DNA of 64,000 nucleotides from Providencia stuartii (GCA_900455155.1 UGUC01000002.1:992001-1056000); one strand, 5' to 3'. Positions 45,404 through 55,895 are shown, numbered from the stretch's first letter. Translations and numbers: made by a program. Notes: generated from the letters alone by a model not told the origin.

Positions 45404-46918
45404 ATGACAGCAGCATATATCACCAAAGATAACATTCTTGTCACAGAAGCTACAGTTGAAGCCTATAAAGCGATTGTTTTGAGCGTTCCTTTTGATAATA
45501 CCGTCGATCAACGTCATAAACCTCAATATTACAGTGAAATTGCCTTATTCTTACAGGCATATTATCTGTAGTGCGACGGTTAGCAAAAATACGAAGAAAA
45601 AAGCGAGTTTAAAGGAGATAAAAAGTGGACGTACTCTGTGCCATTTTCCGCTGAACTGGGGAAAGAGAATTCCCTATGATTTTTTAAGCAAAGTCGCGAT
45701 TTAGGCATAGAACGCGGCTTAGAGTGCTTAGAACAAGCTAAAATTATTAAGATTATCCAACATAGCTATGGAACCCATAAGTGCCGAGAATTTGCTTTAT
45801 CTAAAAGTGTCCTTAAAGCCTTATTTCCCGGTAAACGAAAGGATTATCTTAAACGTACAGAATCGCTATACCTATTTGACGAATATTTTTGATAAACGTA
45901 AGAAACCCGAAACACTGGTATGAATTGATGTTAAAAAGCTCTTATAATGTAAAGCCTCCTAAGCATAAAACATCGAAACGAGCCATCGAAAATGCCAATT
46001 TTAGACAGCGTATTATCGGTGTGTATCAACAACTCGAAGCATTACCGATCAACCTTGATAAACTACAAGCATATTGTAATGACCATCCTACTGCAAAGAA
46101 TAAGAGCTTTTATTTTAATTTTATCTCTCATTTGATGGAGGTGGGCGTCAAGATAATTAGCAAAACACCATTGATTATTGAATATCGACAAGCGTATAAA
46201 ACCGCCCAAAGTGGGTAGCCGTTCTTTTGAGATAGGTACAGGCTTTTCAATATTTACCCCAGTAAGATGAAAATGGGCATGTTTAAGCCAACGGGTACAA
46301 TTATGATATTAAAGGGTGTCAGTTAGCTATCTTAGCGCAAGAATTCAAGGAAAATGGAATTAGCACTTGATTCACTATCTGTTACTAGAAACTGACTTTA
46401 TCAAAGATACTCTAGGGGTAGATGATAATCTCGTTAAAACTATCCGCTACGGTACTATATTTAACGCAGGCTCTGTTAGTCTGTCAGCGAAGGGAAGTAT
46501 GGTGAAAAAAGCTACAAAAGCTCTATTCCGACGATTATGTATCAGAAATACTGGAACATTGGAAAATTAGAAACAACAGAGCTACGCGAAAGCATAAATC
46601 AACTCATTGGCGAGTATCTAAAAACAGGAAAGAAAAATAAGTATGGGCTTTCTGTCGTGAATGCGGTTGGGCAGCCATTTAATACGACAATGCGAAAAAA
46701 CAAAAAATGGGGAGTGGAAGGCGTGGCGTCGTGATGTGATGCGACGTAAGCTACTCGCTCACATGATTCAAGGCTTAGAGAGTAGGGCAGTTTATGATTA
46801 TGTAAGCTCCCATAGAGGTGTTTGTGCACTAGAACATGATGGATTTGTGAGCTTACATGAGCTTGATGGTGATTGGAAGCATAAGTATTTGAAGATAGAA
46901 CGGAAACATGATTGTTAG
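45404..46918 (+). pseudogene. Decayed large replication-like gene, possible polymerase fold
   Basis: Frames joined along 1.5 kb give MTAAYITKDNILVTEATVEA, then QSRDLGIERGLECLEQAKII and LSKSVLKALFPGKRKDYLK (winged-helix-like), then FNFISHLMEVGVKIISKTPL, SRSFEIGTGF, YDIKGCQLAILAQEF, RYGTIFNAGSVSLSAKG, KYGLSVVNAVGQPFNTT, LLAHMIQGLESRAVYDYVSS and CALEHDGFVSLHELDGDW. At least six frame changes are needed. An Asp-x4-Gln motif followed about 177 codons later by His-Asp is spaced like motifs A and C of family A polymerases, but motif B does not match well. The role as a replication protein is an inference; the family was not recognised. Confidence 0.45.
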
Positions 46919-46985
46919 TAGTAACTCGAAATATGTCCTTGTAGGATTTAGTATTTAATAGTTTATTTTCAATACTTACAACAAA

Positions 46986-47010
46986 GTAAAGGAGGCTAGG
47001 CCTCCTTTAC
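46986..47010. terminator. Terminator after the type III R-M operon
   Basis: GTAAAGGAGG and CCTCCTTTAC form a perfect 10-bp stem with a 5-base loop, 8 bases after the res stop on the minus strand. Confidence 0.75.
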
Positions 47011-47017
47011 TACAAAT

Positions 47018-49936
47018 TTATGGTAAAGTGCTCTTTATTATTTCATATATTTCGTCATTAGCGAACTGGGTCTTAAATTCAACTTTAATGGACTGACTTA
47101 TCTGATTGAATAGCACCTGAGCATGTTCTATCTTACGCTTCTCTTCAAGCCGCAAGCTGTCTTTGCCGTCTACATTTTTTGTTTCAATGATAAAGTTTAA
47201 ATAATTACCACTTGTAGTTTTAACTACATAAGCAAAGTCAGGGGAATACGTGTATCCTCCTGCCACAGGAATCTTAATAGAATTCTTCGGTATTTTAGTA
47301 AAAACAGCTACAGACTGTATCTCTCCATCAGTTATGTTGAGTCGTTCAAGCTCTGAGTCATAAAAGACTTCTTCAAAGAGATAAGAATCCAATGGCGGCT
47401 TTGTATTGTCATGTAACACACCAAGATCACTTGATAATACCTCGTTTAGAGGTTCACCATCTACGGTTGTGAATTTTGTTGGATGAATAGAGCTAGAAAT
47501 TAGATTATAGCCAAGACTGAACTTGTTGAAAGAATTATTTAGTAAATACTTGCTAAAGCCGGATTTAATCTTTCTGATTGTCTGAATGTTCAGATAGTCA
47601 GTAATATTAATAGTGTCTTTTATATCACAAAATACCTTATGCAAAGTACCGTGTTTAGCAAAAATAGTTTGTGATAAGTTATCAAGAAATTCTCGATAGC
47701 TCATTGTGTTTAGTTTAGCAAAGTTATCATCATCACTAACGATACTTTTCGACATTGCTGTATCATTATGGATGTAGATCCTATCAATGCGTGTATGCAC
47801 GCCTGATTTAGTAAATCTATCTGTTTCTTCGAGCATAAATGATTTGAAAATAGATAAAAATTCATTTTCACTGCTTATTTTATACTCGATTACTGCTTTT
47901 TGATTGATCAAATCCCATAGTTCTTTCAGTTCGCTGAACTTGCCAATGCGCATTTTAGTGCGTTTTTTCCCATCGGTAGCTTTTTTGATTTTGCTTGGTT
48001 TTACTCCAGTAGGAATGCTGCTGGGTATTTACCTTTTAAGCGTGTATAGGAATCAGAATCTTTGAAGTTGTCATTATCATCAATGATTTCATCATCAAAA
48101 ACTTCATTCATGAGTGCTCTGGATGAAAGCTCAGGATACTGAGATAGGATTTTATCTTTAAGTTCTTGAGTAAACTTACTTGGAACAGTTTCTTTGAAAG
48201 AGCTATCGTTGACCTCTTTGACAAGAGAATCGACAAAATCTTTTTCTGTAAAATCAACATAATAGTTGAGTGTAAAATTGCGGTCTTTCACACGGCACAT
48301 GTATTCATTAACCGGAAGACGCAAACCACGCCCTACCTCTTGGAGTTTTGATGTGGTGCTGCCGCTTGAAACGTAGCTTGCAAATCTGAAAGACATTTGG
48401 GTTATCCCATCCCTCACGCAACGTCCATTTAGAGAAAATGAAACGTCGAGGATTTTCTAAAGATAATAGAAGCTCTTTGTCATGAAGGATTTCGTTGATT
48501 TCCTGCTCAATTTTGTCATCTTTATCACTGTTATCTTTTGAAAAATAACCACCATGAACAGAAGATATATCCTCAACAGTTTTTTCAAGGTAGTTTCTAT
48601 AAAACTCATCTTTCTCTGTTTTTAACAGTTCAGTAGCTTCTGCCAAAAACGTATTCTTCGAACTTAGTTTTTCAGGCTTCCAGCAATATCATTACCATCA
48701 ACGATAGCCTTCAATGTCATCAATGAAGAAAAGAGTAAGGGGCTTTATGCGTGGCCTTTGTGTCAGGTACTCTTTTTCTAACTTAAAGTGTTCTTTGACA
48801 GCTTTACGCATCATGTTATCAGCAAGTGTCTGATCGTAAGAATAGGGGTTTATCGAGCTACCTATTTTTAGCTCAATACCATTACTCAACACGGCTGTAT
48901 TCTTATTTAAAGCATCAAGAGTTAAATCATGGATCGCACTATGCGTCTTAGATAGTGATTCACCTTTGGCTAACTTAAACGTTTTTTTATTACTATTTTC
49001 ATTCAGTTCAAATGTAGCTTCTTTTCCGTCAGATTTGACGAACTTGAGGTTGGCATTACCATCACCAACAATATCCTCAATGTATGCATCAATACCTTTA
49101 ACAAGATCTTCATTGAATGCATCCACAGCTGTAAGACGATAAACTAAGTTCTTATAGCCTTCACTAAAGGTTGCTCCATAGCGGATGATATATTGAGCAT
49201 TAAACTTTTCAATATTTTCCCATGTCTTTTTACCCGTAGGAAATTTATGAGGCTCATCAATGATAATGAATGGTTTTATCGCACTAAGCGCAGAAAATGG
49301 GGTATCAAACTGATTATCAAGCAAGCCAACATCAATAAGTGTCAGTTAAAGACTTAGAGTTAATCATCCCTGAGTTGATCACAAGAACGTGTATATATTT
49401 CTTATTGAAATTACTTGCTTCAACAAAATCATGGATAGCTTGAGGCATATATGATTTTGTATTTTTACTAGAGCTTTTCTGACTCTCAACAACGTAAGTC
49501 TTTAGCTCTCGCTCGTAATCATCTCGAAAGTGTTCTTTTAAAGCATCACTTTTTAAAAAATTAACTGTTTCCAGCTTTGATTGAGAGCGTAGGAACAATA
49601 ATTATAAATTTGTTAATGCCAAATGATTTGTTCAGGTCAAAAATTGTTTTGGTGTAGGTATAGGTTTTACCTGTCCCTGTCCTCCATAGAAATATCAATG
49701 ACATTGCTTTTAGCATCGTAATTATCTTTTGAATGCTCAATACCATTGAACTTCTGAACATTTTTTATGTTGTTGTAGTATTGTTGTTCAGTAAGGCTAA
49801 GTTCTGGATTAGCCAACAGACGGATAGCGACATTATCCGTCTGATGGGGTGTTGCAGAAACAAAAATATTCATGACCGCATCAACACCAGCCTTTTGATG
49901 TGGTAAGTTCTTTTCGAAAGTGAACCCTTTTGACAT
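47018..49936 (-). pseudogene. res: Type III restriction enzyme Res subunit, multiple frameshifts
   Basis: Res is the ATP-dependent translocase/endonuclease subunit. Starting at MSKGFTFEKNLPHQKAG (49936), the pieces carry Walker A METGTGKT (split by an extra G near 49682), IIVPTLSIKAG, the DEAD-like [37 protein letters not shown] (motif VI), and a C-terminal PD-(D/E)XK nuclease domain (SPDFAYVV ... FIIETKNVDGKD). Some nine single-base lesions divide it; most are extra bases in short runs, and removing them restores one frame of about 970 residues. It lies 2 bases after mod, in an operon. Either it is dead, leaving an orphan methylase, or these are sequencing errors. Confidence 0.85.
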
Positions 49937-49938
49937 GA

Positions 49939-51882
49939 TTAGTTCCTCGCCACCAAATCTAAATCAATAGATTTTTTATTGGCATAACTTTTTAGTGCCT
50001 CGTTGAGTTCCATCTGTTTCGCACTATCGAAGTTGCTGCCATAAAACACGACTTTATTAGGGGCAAAGTCTTTGTCTGAATCCAGCTTTTGAAGTAAAGC
50101 TTTCAGGGCTTCACTGGTGAAGTTAGGCGCAATAAGATACAGACGACCATCGCACAAGTGCGCTTTGTAGCCATCAAGATCAACATCTTCAATTGGTGTT
50201 GTTAACAAACTACCATCATATACACACCATGTAGTCAATAGGGCATCATACTGTTCAGGTGTCAATACAGCATCATCAAAGAAAGTATGGTTAGACAGCG
50301 AAAGTTCTGATTCATTTTTTTCACGGAAATCAGTCATTAATTGGTAAATTTTAAATCCAAGTTTATCACTTCCTTTACAAACTCTAATCAATCTTTCTTT
50401 GGTTAGGTCATAAATAGTTTTAAAACCATGTTTAAAAGCATCAGAGCTATCTTTTGTCGCCTCATCTAATTGAACTGTTATAAATTGATAGTCCATCCCT
50501 TTTTCTTTGTTTAAATTTAAAATAGCATGTGCAGTTGTGCCAGAACCTGCAAAAAAATCCAAAATAATACCCTTGCCATCACATGCAAAAGAAATTAATT
50601 CTTCAAGTAATTTAATGGTTTTTGGGTTAGTGAAAGGCTTAATCATTTCAGGAAAAATTTCTTTTAGCTCATTAGCCCCAGCTCGCCCATCAATATTAAT
50701 AACTGAACTTAATTTCTGCTTATAATCTTTAGCATAAACTTTTATTTCCACTAATTTATTTTCATTTTTACCAAAGATAATACGGCCATCATCGATCATT
50801 TTTTGCATAGTAGTTTCAGGGAAACGATAACCCATTAAAGGCTGCTTGCAGGGTTTTTTTGTCATTGGGTGAATAATATCATACCGATACCCTTCTTTAC
50901 CGGGGTTATGAACCCCTCTTTCCCCAGAATACACACCTTTACGGTCTATGAACTTATAGTTTTCCAGAGGCCACAATTGACTTTTGTTTTCTCTAAACCA
51001 TTTACTATATTCTTCCTGTAATTTATCGTTATCTTTTATATCATTAATTAATGAATCGCCTATCTCAACAAGCAAATCCTTTACATCTGAGATGTTTGAC
51101 TTCCATTCAGTTTCAATCAGTTCTTTATTTTTTGCATAAACAACAATATATTCATGTTCTACAGCAATGTTCGATGGGTTGTTATCTGTTACATTTTTCC
51201 AAACAATATCACCGATGTGGTTTTGTTCACCAAAAATTTCATCACAAACTAGTTTTAGTTGGCTAAATTCATTATCATCAATAGAAATGAAAATAGTTCC
51301 GTCTTCTCTCATTAGTTCACGAGCAATATAAAGGCGGGGATAAATGAATGTCAGCCATGCACTATGACTATTTGAACCCTTTGCGATAAATTTCAGTATA
51401 CGTGCTGCTTCATCAAGATCTATACCTGCAAGTTCAGAAAGCTGTTCAGGCGTAAACTTGCGATCATCGTTATAGACGAATCCATCTTTACCCGTATTAT
51501 ATGGCGGGTCAATATAAATCATCTTCACCTTTTCGGTATAAGCATTAACCATGTGTTTTAATACTTCGAGGTTATCCCCTTTGATTAAAAGATTCTGACT
51601 GTTCTTGTTCTTTTCAAGTTGGTTATGGTCTTTATCTTCGGTTACCAACGTCTTCGGTGGTAGGTTAGCCAACAGACGGGCATAGGATTTACCAAGCCAG
51701 TTTAAGCTGTATGACTCTTTAGAGAGTTCAATATTCGATGATTTGACGATCTCTAGCAGCTTTTCTTGAATGAAAGCTCCATTTTTATCAAAACACTGTG
51801 GAAAGTTAGCCTTCAAAACAGCAAGCTGCTTGCTGTTAGTAGTTTCTACTTCTGAAAAAATCGTTTCTTTTTGCATATTCAT
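49939..51882 (-). CDS. mod: Type III R-M system DNA methyltransferase (Mod)
   Basis: A 647-residue intact protein. The catalytic motif DPPYNTG is at residues 125-131 and the AdoMet-binding motif DFFAGSGTTAHA lies at about 445, so motif IV precedes motif I, the beta class typical of type III N6-adenine methylases. The region between holds target-recognition sequence. Mod methylates one strand of an asymmetric site and also guides Res. It starts 11 bases downstream of a small ORF and is followed by the broken res gene. Unlike res, it contains no frameshift, consistent with pressure to keep methylation. Confidence 0.92.
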   Translation of the reverse strand: MNMQKETIFSEVETTNSKQLAVLKANFPQCFDKNGAFIQEKLLEIVKSSNIELSKESYSLNWLGKSYARLLANLPPKTLVTEDKDHNQLEKNKNSQNLLIKGDNLEVLKHMVNAYTEKVKMIYIDPPYNTGKDGFVYNDDRKFTPEQLSELAGIDLDEAARILKFIAKGSNSHSAWLTFIYPRLYIARELMREDGTIFISIDDNEFSQLKLVCDEIFGEQNHIGDIVWKNVTDNNPSNIAVEHEYIVVYAKNKELIETEWKSNISDVKDLLVEIGDSLINDIKDNDKLQEEYSKWFRENKSQLWPLENYKFIDRKGVYSGERGVHNPGKEGYRYDIIHPMTKKPCKQPLMGYRFPETTMQKMIDDGRIIFGKNENKLVEIKVYAKDYKQKLSSVINIDGRAGANELKEIFPEMIKPFTNPKTIKLLEELISFACDGKGIILDFFAGSGTTAHAILNLNKEKGMDYQFITVQLDEATKDSSDAFKHGFKTIYDLTKERLIRVCKGSDKLGFKIYQLMTDFREKNESELSLSNHTFFDDAVLTPEQYDALLTTWCVYDGSLLTTPIEDVDLDGYKAHLCDGRLYLIAPNFTSEALKALLQKLDSDKDFAPNKVVFYGSNFDSAKQMELNEALKSYANKKSIDLDLVARN

Positions 51883-51893
51883 TTTAAACCTGA

Positions 51894-52178
51894 TTATTTA
51901 GCGTTCGATTTGCTGGTGTTTTTGATTGAAGCTTCACTTAAACCTATGCGTAGTAGTTCTGCCGCCGCACCATCTATGCTTTTGAAGATTCGTGCTTCGT
52001 AAGGTTGTCTGGAGCTACATAAGACAGATGGCTTACCTTCACGCTCTGAACCATCAAAAATCACCGTATATTCGCCTTTAGAGCCTTCTATTGTTGCTCT
52101 ATCAAGTTGACCTGATTTGACTCTTTCCTTAGCCATCGAGCTGAGAATGAAATTTCCACCATCAAGATCTGATATCAT
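51894..52178 (-). CDS. Small protein upstream of mod, 94 residues
   Basis: Begins MISDLDGGNFILSSMAKERV and includes TIEGSKGEYTVIFDGSERE and EARIFKSIDGAAAELLRIGL. No signal peptide or membrane helix. I do not recognise it. The position as first gene of the mod-res operon, 11 bases ahead of mod, together with a perfect 13-bp inverted repeat just upstream, suggests a controller protein, but there is no clear helix-turn-helix. Confidence that it is a real gene comes from spacing and the open frame. Confidence 0.6.
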   Translation of the reverse strand: MISDLDGGNFILSSMAKERVKSGQLDRATIEGSKGEYTVIFDGSEREGKPSVLCSSRQPYEARIFKSIDGAAAELLRIGLSEASIKNTSKSNAK

Positions 52179-52200
52179 GGTTATAACCTCGTTATGTGAT

Positions 52201-52229
52201 AATGAAACAATATCAAATATTGTTTCATT
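52201..52229. promoter_or_regulatory. Perfect 13-bp inverted repeat upstream of the mod operon
   Basis: AATGAAACAATAT (52201-52213), spacer CAA, ATATTGTTTCATT (52217-52229). It ends 23 bases before the start of the 94-residue gene on the minus strand. No T-run, so it is more likely an operator than a terminator. Confidence 0.65.
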
Positions 52230-52445
52230 GATAAACGTTTGCTTTTCAAACCATTCTAATGGTTGGTAGCTTCAAATGCTCATCCAAGGTAAAATTGCGC
52301 ATCTAGTAATTGAACTAGCAGCTCAAGGTAGAAGGAAATGAAATGACATTGTGCTGTAAAAATTTTTAACTAGAAAAGTGATCTATGTTGCCATATAAAA
52401 CAATGGTGATAAAATGCATTATCGTCAGTTTGAAGTGAGACTACC

Positions 52446-52610
52446 ATGAAAAAGAACGAATTAATTCAAGCAACAAGACCAACTCGTACTCAACTCATTC
52501 GATCGGTAGCAACCTCTACAGCGATTGAAACAGGGCAGGACTCCCGTCGCCTTGAAGAAGAGATGAAAGCTAAGCGTGAGAAGTTCGGGCATTTGAAACT
52601 GGCGATTTAG
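52446..52610 (+). CDS. 54-residue protein, candidate Fic antitoxin
   Basis: Starts MKKNELIQATRPTRTQLIRS and ends with a charged helix (EEMKAKREKFGHLKLAI). At residues 33-38 it reads SRRLEE, close to the SxxxE(G/N) inhibitory motif of Fic antitoxins, with Glu37 in the right place but Glu in place of Gly/Asn. The length fits VbhA/YhfG-type antitoxins. It converges on fic and overlaps its stop by 4 bases; known antitoxins are usually upstream on the same strand, so the pairing is unproven. Confidence 0.45.
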   Translation: MKKNELIQATRPTRTQLIRSVATSTAIETGQDSRRLEEEMKAKREKFGHLKLAI

Positions 52611-53224
52611 TTCTCTTTCAAGGCTTCATTAACCCAATATTTCATGGGTTCATAGTTAAGGTTTAGCCCTGCGTGGATTGCTGCAATGTATTGCTCGGGT
52701 TGTTGAGTCCAACTTTCGTAGTCTAACGGTTGAAACCCAGCTTGTACCGCCATCACATCGGCGAGTAAGCGCGATAAGCGCCCATTTCCTTCCCTAAACG
52801 GATGTATCAGAATTAACTCCACATGCACTGTGGCAATAGCTTCTATGACCTGTTCTCGGCTCATATTGGTGCAAGGCGTGTACTTCGCTAGATACTCTTT
52901 TTCAAATTGAGCAAGTAACTTTGCAACACGACCCGCAGGTGTAAACATAAAGCCACCCTTGCTAATATTCACTGTGCGTAATTGACCAGCCCACTCGTAA
53001 ACATTCCCTAACCATTGGCGGTGCCAACGCTGAATAAGAGATACAGTAATTTGCTCAGTGGGGAATTGTTCTTCAAAAATGACTTGATACAGTTTTTCTA
53101 ACAGGACAAGCTCTGCGTCATTGATATCATCAACGTTTGAAAGTCCTAGCTTGTTAGCCAGTACCTCTTCATCAGAGCCGTCAGCAAATTTTCCTTCGCT
53201 GTTAGATACATCATATCTATTCAT
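52607..53224 (-). CDS. fic: Fic-domain AMP transferase
   Basis: A 205-residue protein with the complete Fic motif HPFREGNGRLSRLL, so the catalytic His and nucleotide-binding residues are intact. N-terminal GLSNVDDINDAELVLLEKLY and the flap region (RTVNISKGGFMFTPA) are typical of short Fic proteins that AMPylate targets such as gyrase in toxin-antitoxin pairs. No inhibitory SxxxE(G/N) helix is found within the protein itself, so an external antitoxin is expected. Neighbour: a 54-residue convergent ORF. It is cargo of the integrated element. Confidence 0.88.
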   Translation of the reverse strand: MNRYDVSNSEGKFADGSDEEVLANKLGLSNVDDINDAELVLLEKLYQVIFEEQFPTEQITVSLIQRWHRQWLGNVYEWAGQLRTVNISKGGFMFTPAGRVAKLLAQFEKEYLAKYTPCTNMSREQVIEAIATVHVELILIHPFREGNGRLSRLLADVMAVQAGFQPLDYESWTQQPEQYIAAIHAGLNLNYEPMKYWVNEALKEN

Positions 53225-53395
53225 TTAAGCGTGTTCTTTTAGTATGGGTATGAATTTTGTACGTTATCATGCTAAAAACATCAAATAAATAATAACTACC
53301 TATAAATCAACGGATTAATTAAGTGTAGGTTAAATTGTAGATTTTTCTAAAAATTCATAAATATCGTTATATTTCAAAGCTAACACACCCATGCA

Positions 53396-54587
53396 TCATG
53401 GTTTTAATTCAAAATTGGCTCGTTTTACCCAAATATCAAGTTTATCAGCCCAATCTTGCATCATGATTTTGCGCTCTTCAAGATAAGTTGCATGGTTATA
53501 TGAATGTCTAACACTATTTGAGTCCATATGGGCTAACTGTGCTTCGATAGCATCAGGTCTATATCCAAGCTCATTTAATCGTGTGCTGCCTGTTGTGCGT
53601 GTCGCATAAGGGCTATATATAGCACTCCAACCTCTCGTTTTAAGAAATTGCCTTAGTGAGTTGGTAGACATCGGTTTTATGACAAGAATCCCGACCGGGA
53701 AATAAATGTTTACGGCTGCCAGTAAAACCATAAAGAGATTTTAGAATCGCAATAGCTTGTGTAGGTAGAGGAACAATATGTTCTCTTCGTGCTTTCATTC
53801 GCTCAGCTGGAATTGTCCAAAGTGCATTATCAAGATCGAATTCAGACCATTTAGCCTCAGCGACTTCAGATGGACGAGAAAGCGTCCACCACATTAACCA
53901 CATACAATAGTTCAGTTGAAAGGTGCCACGGCTATTATCAAAGTTATTGAGTAATTGACCTATTTGATCTGTAGTGAGGGCTTTTTTTATGTTGAGTTTT
54001 GTTTGCTGGGAGAGCTTTTCTTATTGCCCATACAGGATCGCTATCAGCTCTTAATGTGGCAACAGCAAATTCAAAAATCGAGGATATCGTCCGTTTAGCT
54101 TCAGCAGCAACTGTTGGAACACCTCTTTGAACTTCACGCTGCAATATTTTGAGAATATGGTGAGATGTAATTTCTCTTATTGGTCATTGCCGATAGAAGG
54201 AAATACAATGCGCTCCAACATATCAAGGCGACGGTATTTTGTCACATCAGCCTAATCTTTCATTTCAACCATTCTTTTGAGATGATTTGAAATATATTTG
54301 CAGATTCGTTCGCTTTTCTGATCTTGTCTAGTTGCTTAGCTTGTGTTGGATTAATTCCTTCTTATACGAGTTTTTCTGGCATCATCACATTTAGATCTGG
54401 CTTCAGCTAGTGTTATTAATGGGGAGTGACCTAATGCAAGCATGCTTGATTTTCCATTTAGTTGAAAACGGAATCGCCATGTTTTTTTACCATTAGGTTT
54501 CATTTTAAGGTACAAACCGTTGAATTCATTGATACGATAAAGTTTTTCTTTAGGTTTTGCAGTTCTGCATTTTGTATCAGTAAGCAT
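53396..54587 (-). pseudogene. Tyrosine integrase of the element (P4-type), multiple frameshifts
   Basis: The first piece (54587-54351) is the DUF4102-type N-terminal domain: KEKLYRINEFNGLYLKMKPN and RFRFQLNGKSSMLALGHSPL. Later pieces give LQREVQRGVPTVAAEAKRT, WWTLSRPSEVAEAKWSEFDL (catalytic Arg), HIVPLPTQAIAIL, TRTTGSTRLNELGYRPDAIE and NHATYLEERKIMMQDWAD (Tyr nucleophile). Extra A's near 53682 and 53985 explain two breaks; further lesions near 54170-54350 include a TAA. It lies 128 bases from the right attachment repeat, with its 5' end towards ychF, as expected of the element's own integrase. About 400 residues when joined. Confidence 0.8.
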
Positions 54588-54714
54588 AATAAGTTCAACT
54601 AGTTATGTAAGTTGATATTATTATACTCACTTAAAAAGGGAGGATAAATAAGTTGTACCCAGTTACATACTCATTTAGTCACGAGCTTTTATGAAACTTA
54701 ATGAGGCATAAAAA

Positions 54715-54815
54715 AGCATAAAACCCAGTTAATATCATGAATTTTATGCTGTTTTATTATGATTTGATACTTTGTGAAATAATATAAGGCTAAAGCGCAG
54801 GCTTACACATTAAAC
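54715..54815. repeat. Right attachment-site repeat, overlapping the 3' end of ychF
   Basis: Matches 37172-37272 in 100 of 101 bases. It contains the last four ychF codons and the hairpin after the gene. The integrase start lies 128 bases inside. Insertion therefore rebuilt the ychF end. Confidence 0.88.
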
Positions 54816-55895
54816 AAGAAGTTCAGCACATCGCCATCTTGAACAATGTAATCTTTACCTTCTGCACGCATTCTACCGGCTTCTTTAGCGCCTTGCTCAC
54901 CGCGGTATTTAATAAAATCATCAAATGCGATAGTTTGAGCTCGAATAAAGCCTTTCTCAAAGTCAGTATGGATCTTACCGGCGGCTTGTGGGGCTGTTGC
55001 ACCGACAGGGATCGTCCATGCGCGAACTTCTTTCACGCCAGCAGTAAAATAAGTTTGTAGGTTCAATAACTGATAACCTGCACGGATCACGCGGTTTAAA
55101 CCAGGCTCTTCAATGCCAAGATCTGCCATAAACTCATCACGCTCCTCATCTTCCAATTCAGCGATATCTGATTCGATAGCGGCACAAACAGGAACGACGA
55201 CAGAACCTTCTGATTCAGCAATTTTATTTACCGTATCTAAATAAGGATTATTTTCAAAGCCATCTTCATTAACATTCGCAATATACATTGTTGGTTTGAG
55301 TGTTAAGAAACTTAAATAACGGATCAGTGCTTTTTCTTCTGCGCTAAGATCTAAAGTACGCAGCATGCCTGCGTTTTCAAGATGGGGTAAGCACTTCTCT
55401 AATACTTCTAATTCTGCTTTAGCATCTTTATCGCCACCTTTTGCACGCTTTTGTATGCGATGTATTGCGCGTTCACAGGTATCAAGGTCAGCGAGCGCTA
55501 ATTCGGTATTGATAACCTCAATGTCCTCAGCAGGGTTAACTTGACCTGCCACATGGATGATATTGTCGTTTTCAAAGCAACGCACTACGTGGCCGATAGC
55601 TTCCGTTTCACGGATATTAGTCAGGAACTGGTTACCTAAACCTTCTCCTTTTGAGGCGCCTTTGACTAAACCCGCGATATCAACGAATTCCATCGTAGTT
55701 GGTAGAATACGTTGTGGCTTTACAATCTCAGCCAATTGGTCAAGACGTGGGGTCTGGCATTGGCACAACGCCCGTATTCGGCTCAATTGTACAAAAAGGG
55801 AAGTTGGCTGCTTCGATGCCGGCTTTGGTCAACGCATTAAACAGTGTAGATTTACCCACGTTAGGCAGACCAACGATACCGCATTTAAAACCCAT
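54803..55895 (-). CDS. ychF: Ribosome-binding ATPase YchF (one frameshift as read)
   Basis: An Obg-family P-loop protein (OLA1/YchF) that binds ribosomes and hydrolyses ATP. From ATG at 55895 it reads [20 protein letters not shown], with the G1 loop, then [20 protein letters not shown] (G3), a coiled-coil and the C-terminal TGS domain ending NFLFNV. One extra base in the GGGG at 55749-55752 shifts the frame (expected VVPMPDPRLDQL); without it the length is 363 residues, as in E. coli. In a gene this well conserved, error is the likely cause. The 3' end serves as an attachment site. pth lies 122 bases upstream on the same strand. Confidence 0.95.

Noticed and set aside
46599..46829. 76-codon minus-strand frame in the second replication-like gene
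   Set aside because: The plus-strand frames show coherent protein similarity across this interval; the minus frame is a shadow.
54651..54714. tRNA gene as the attachment site
   Set aside because: No cloverleaf-like sequence was found at either repeat; the repeat is instead the 3' end of ychF.
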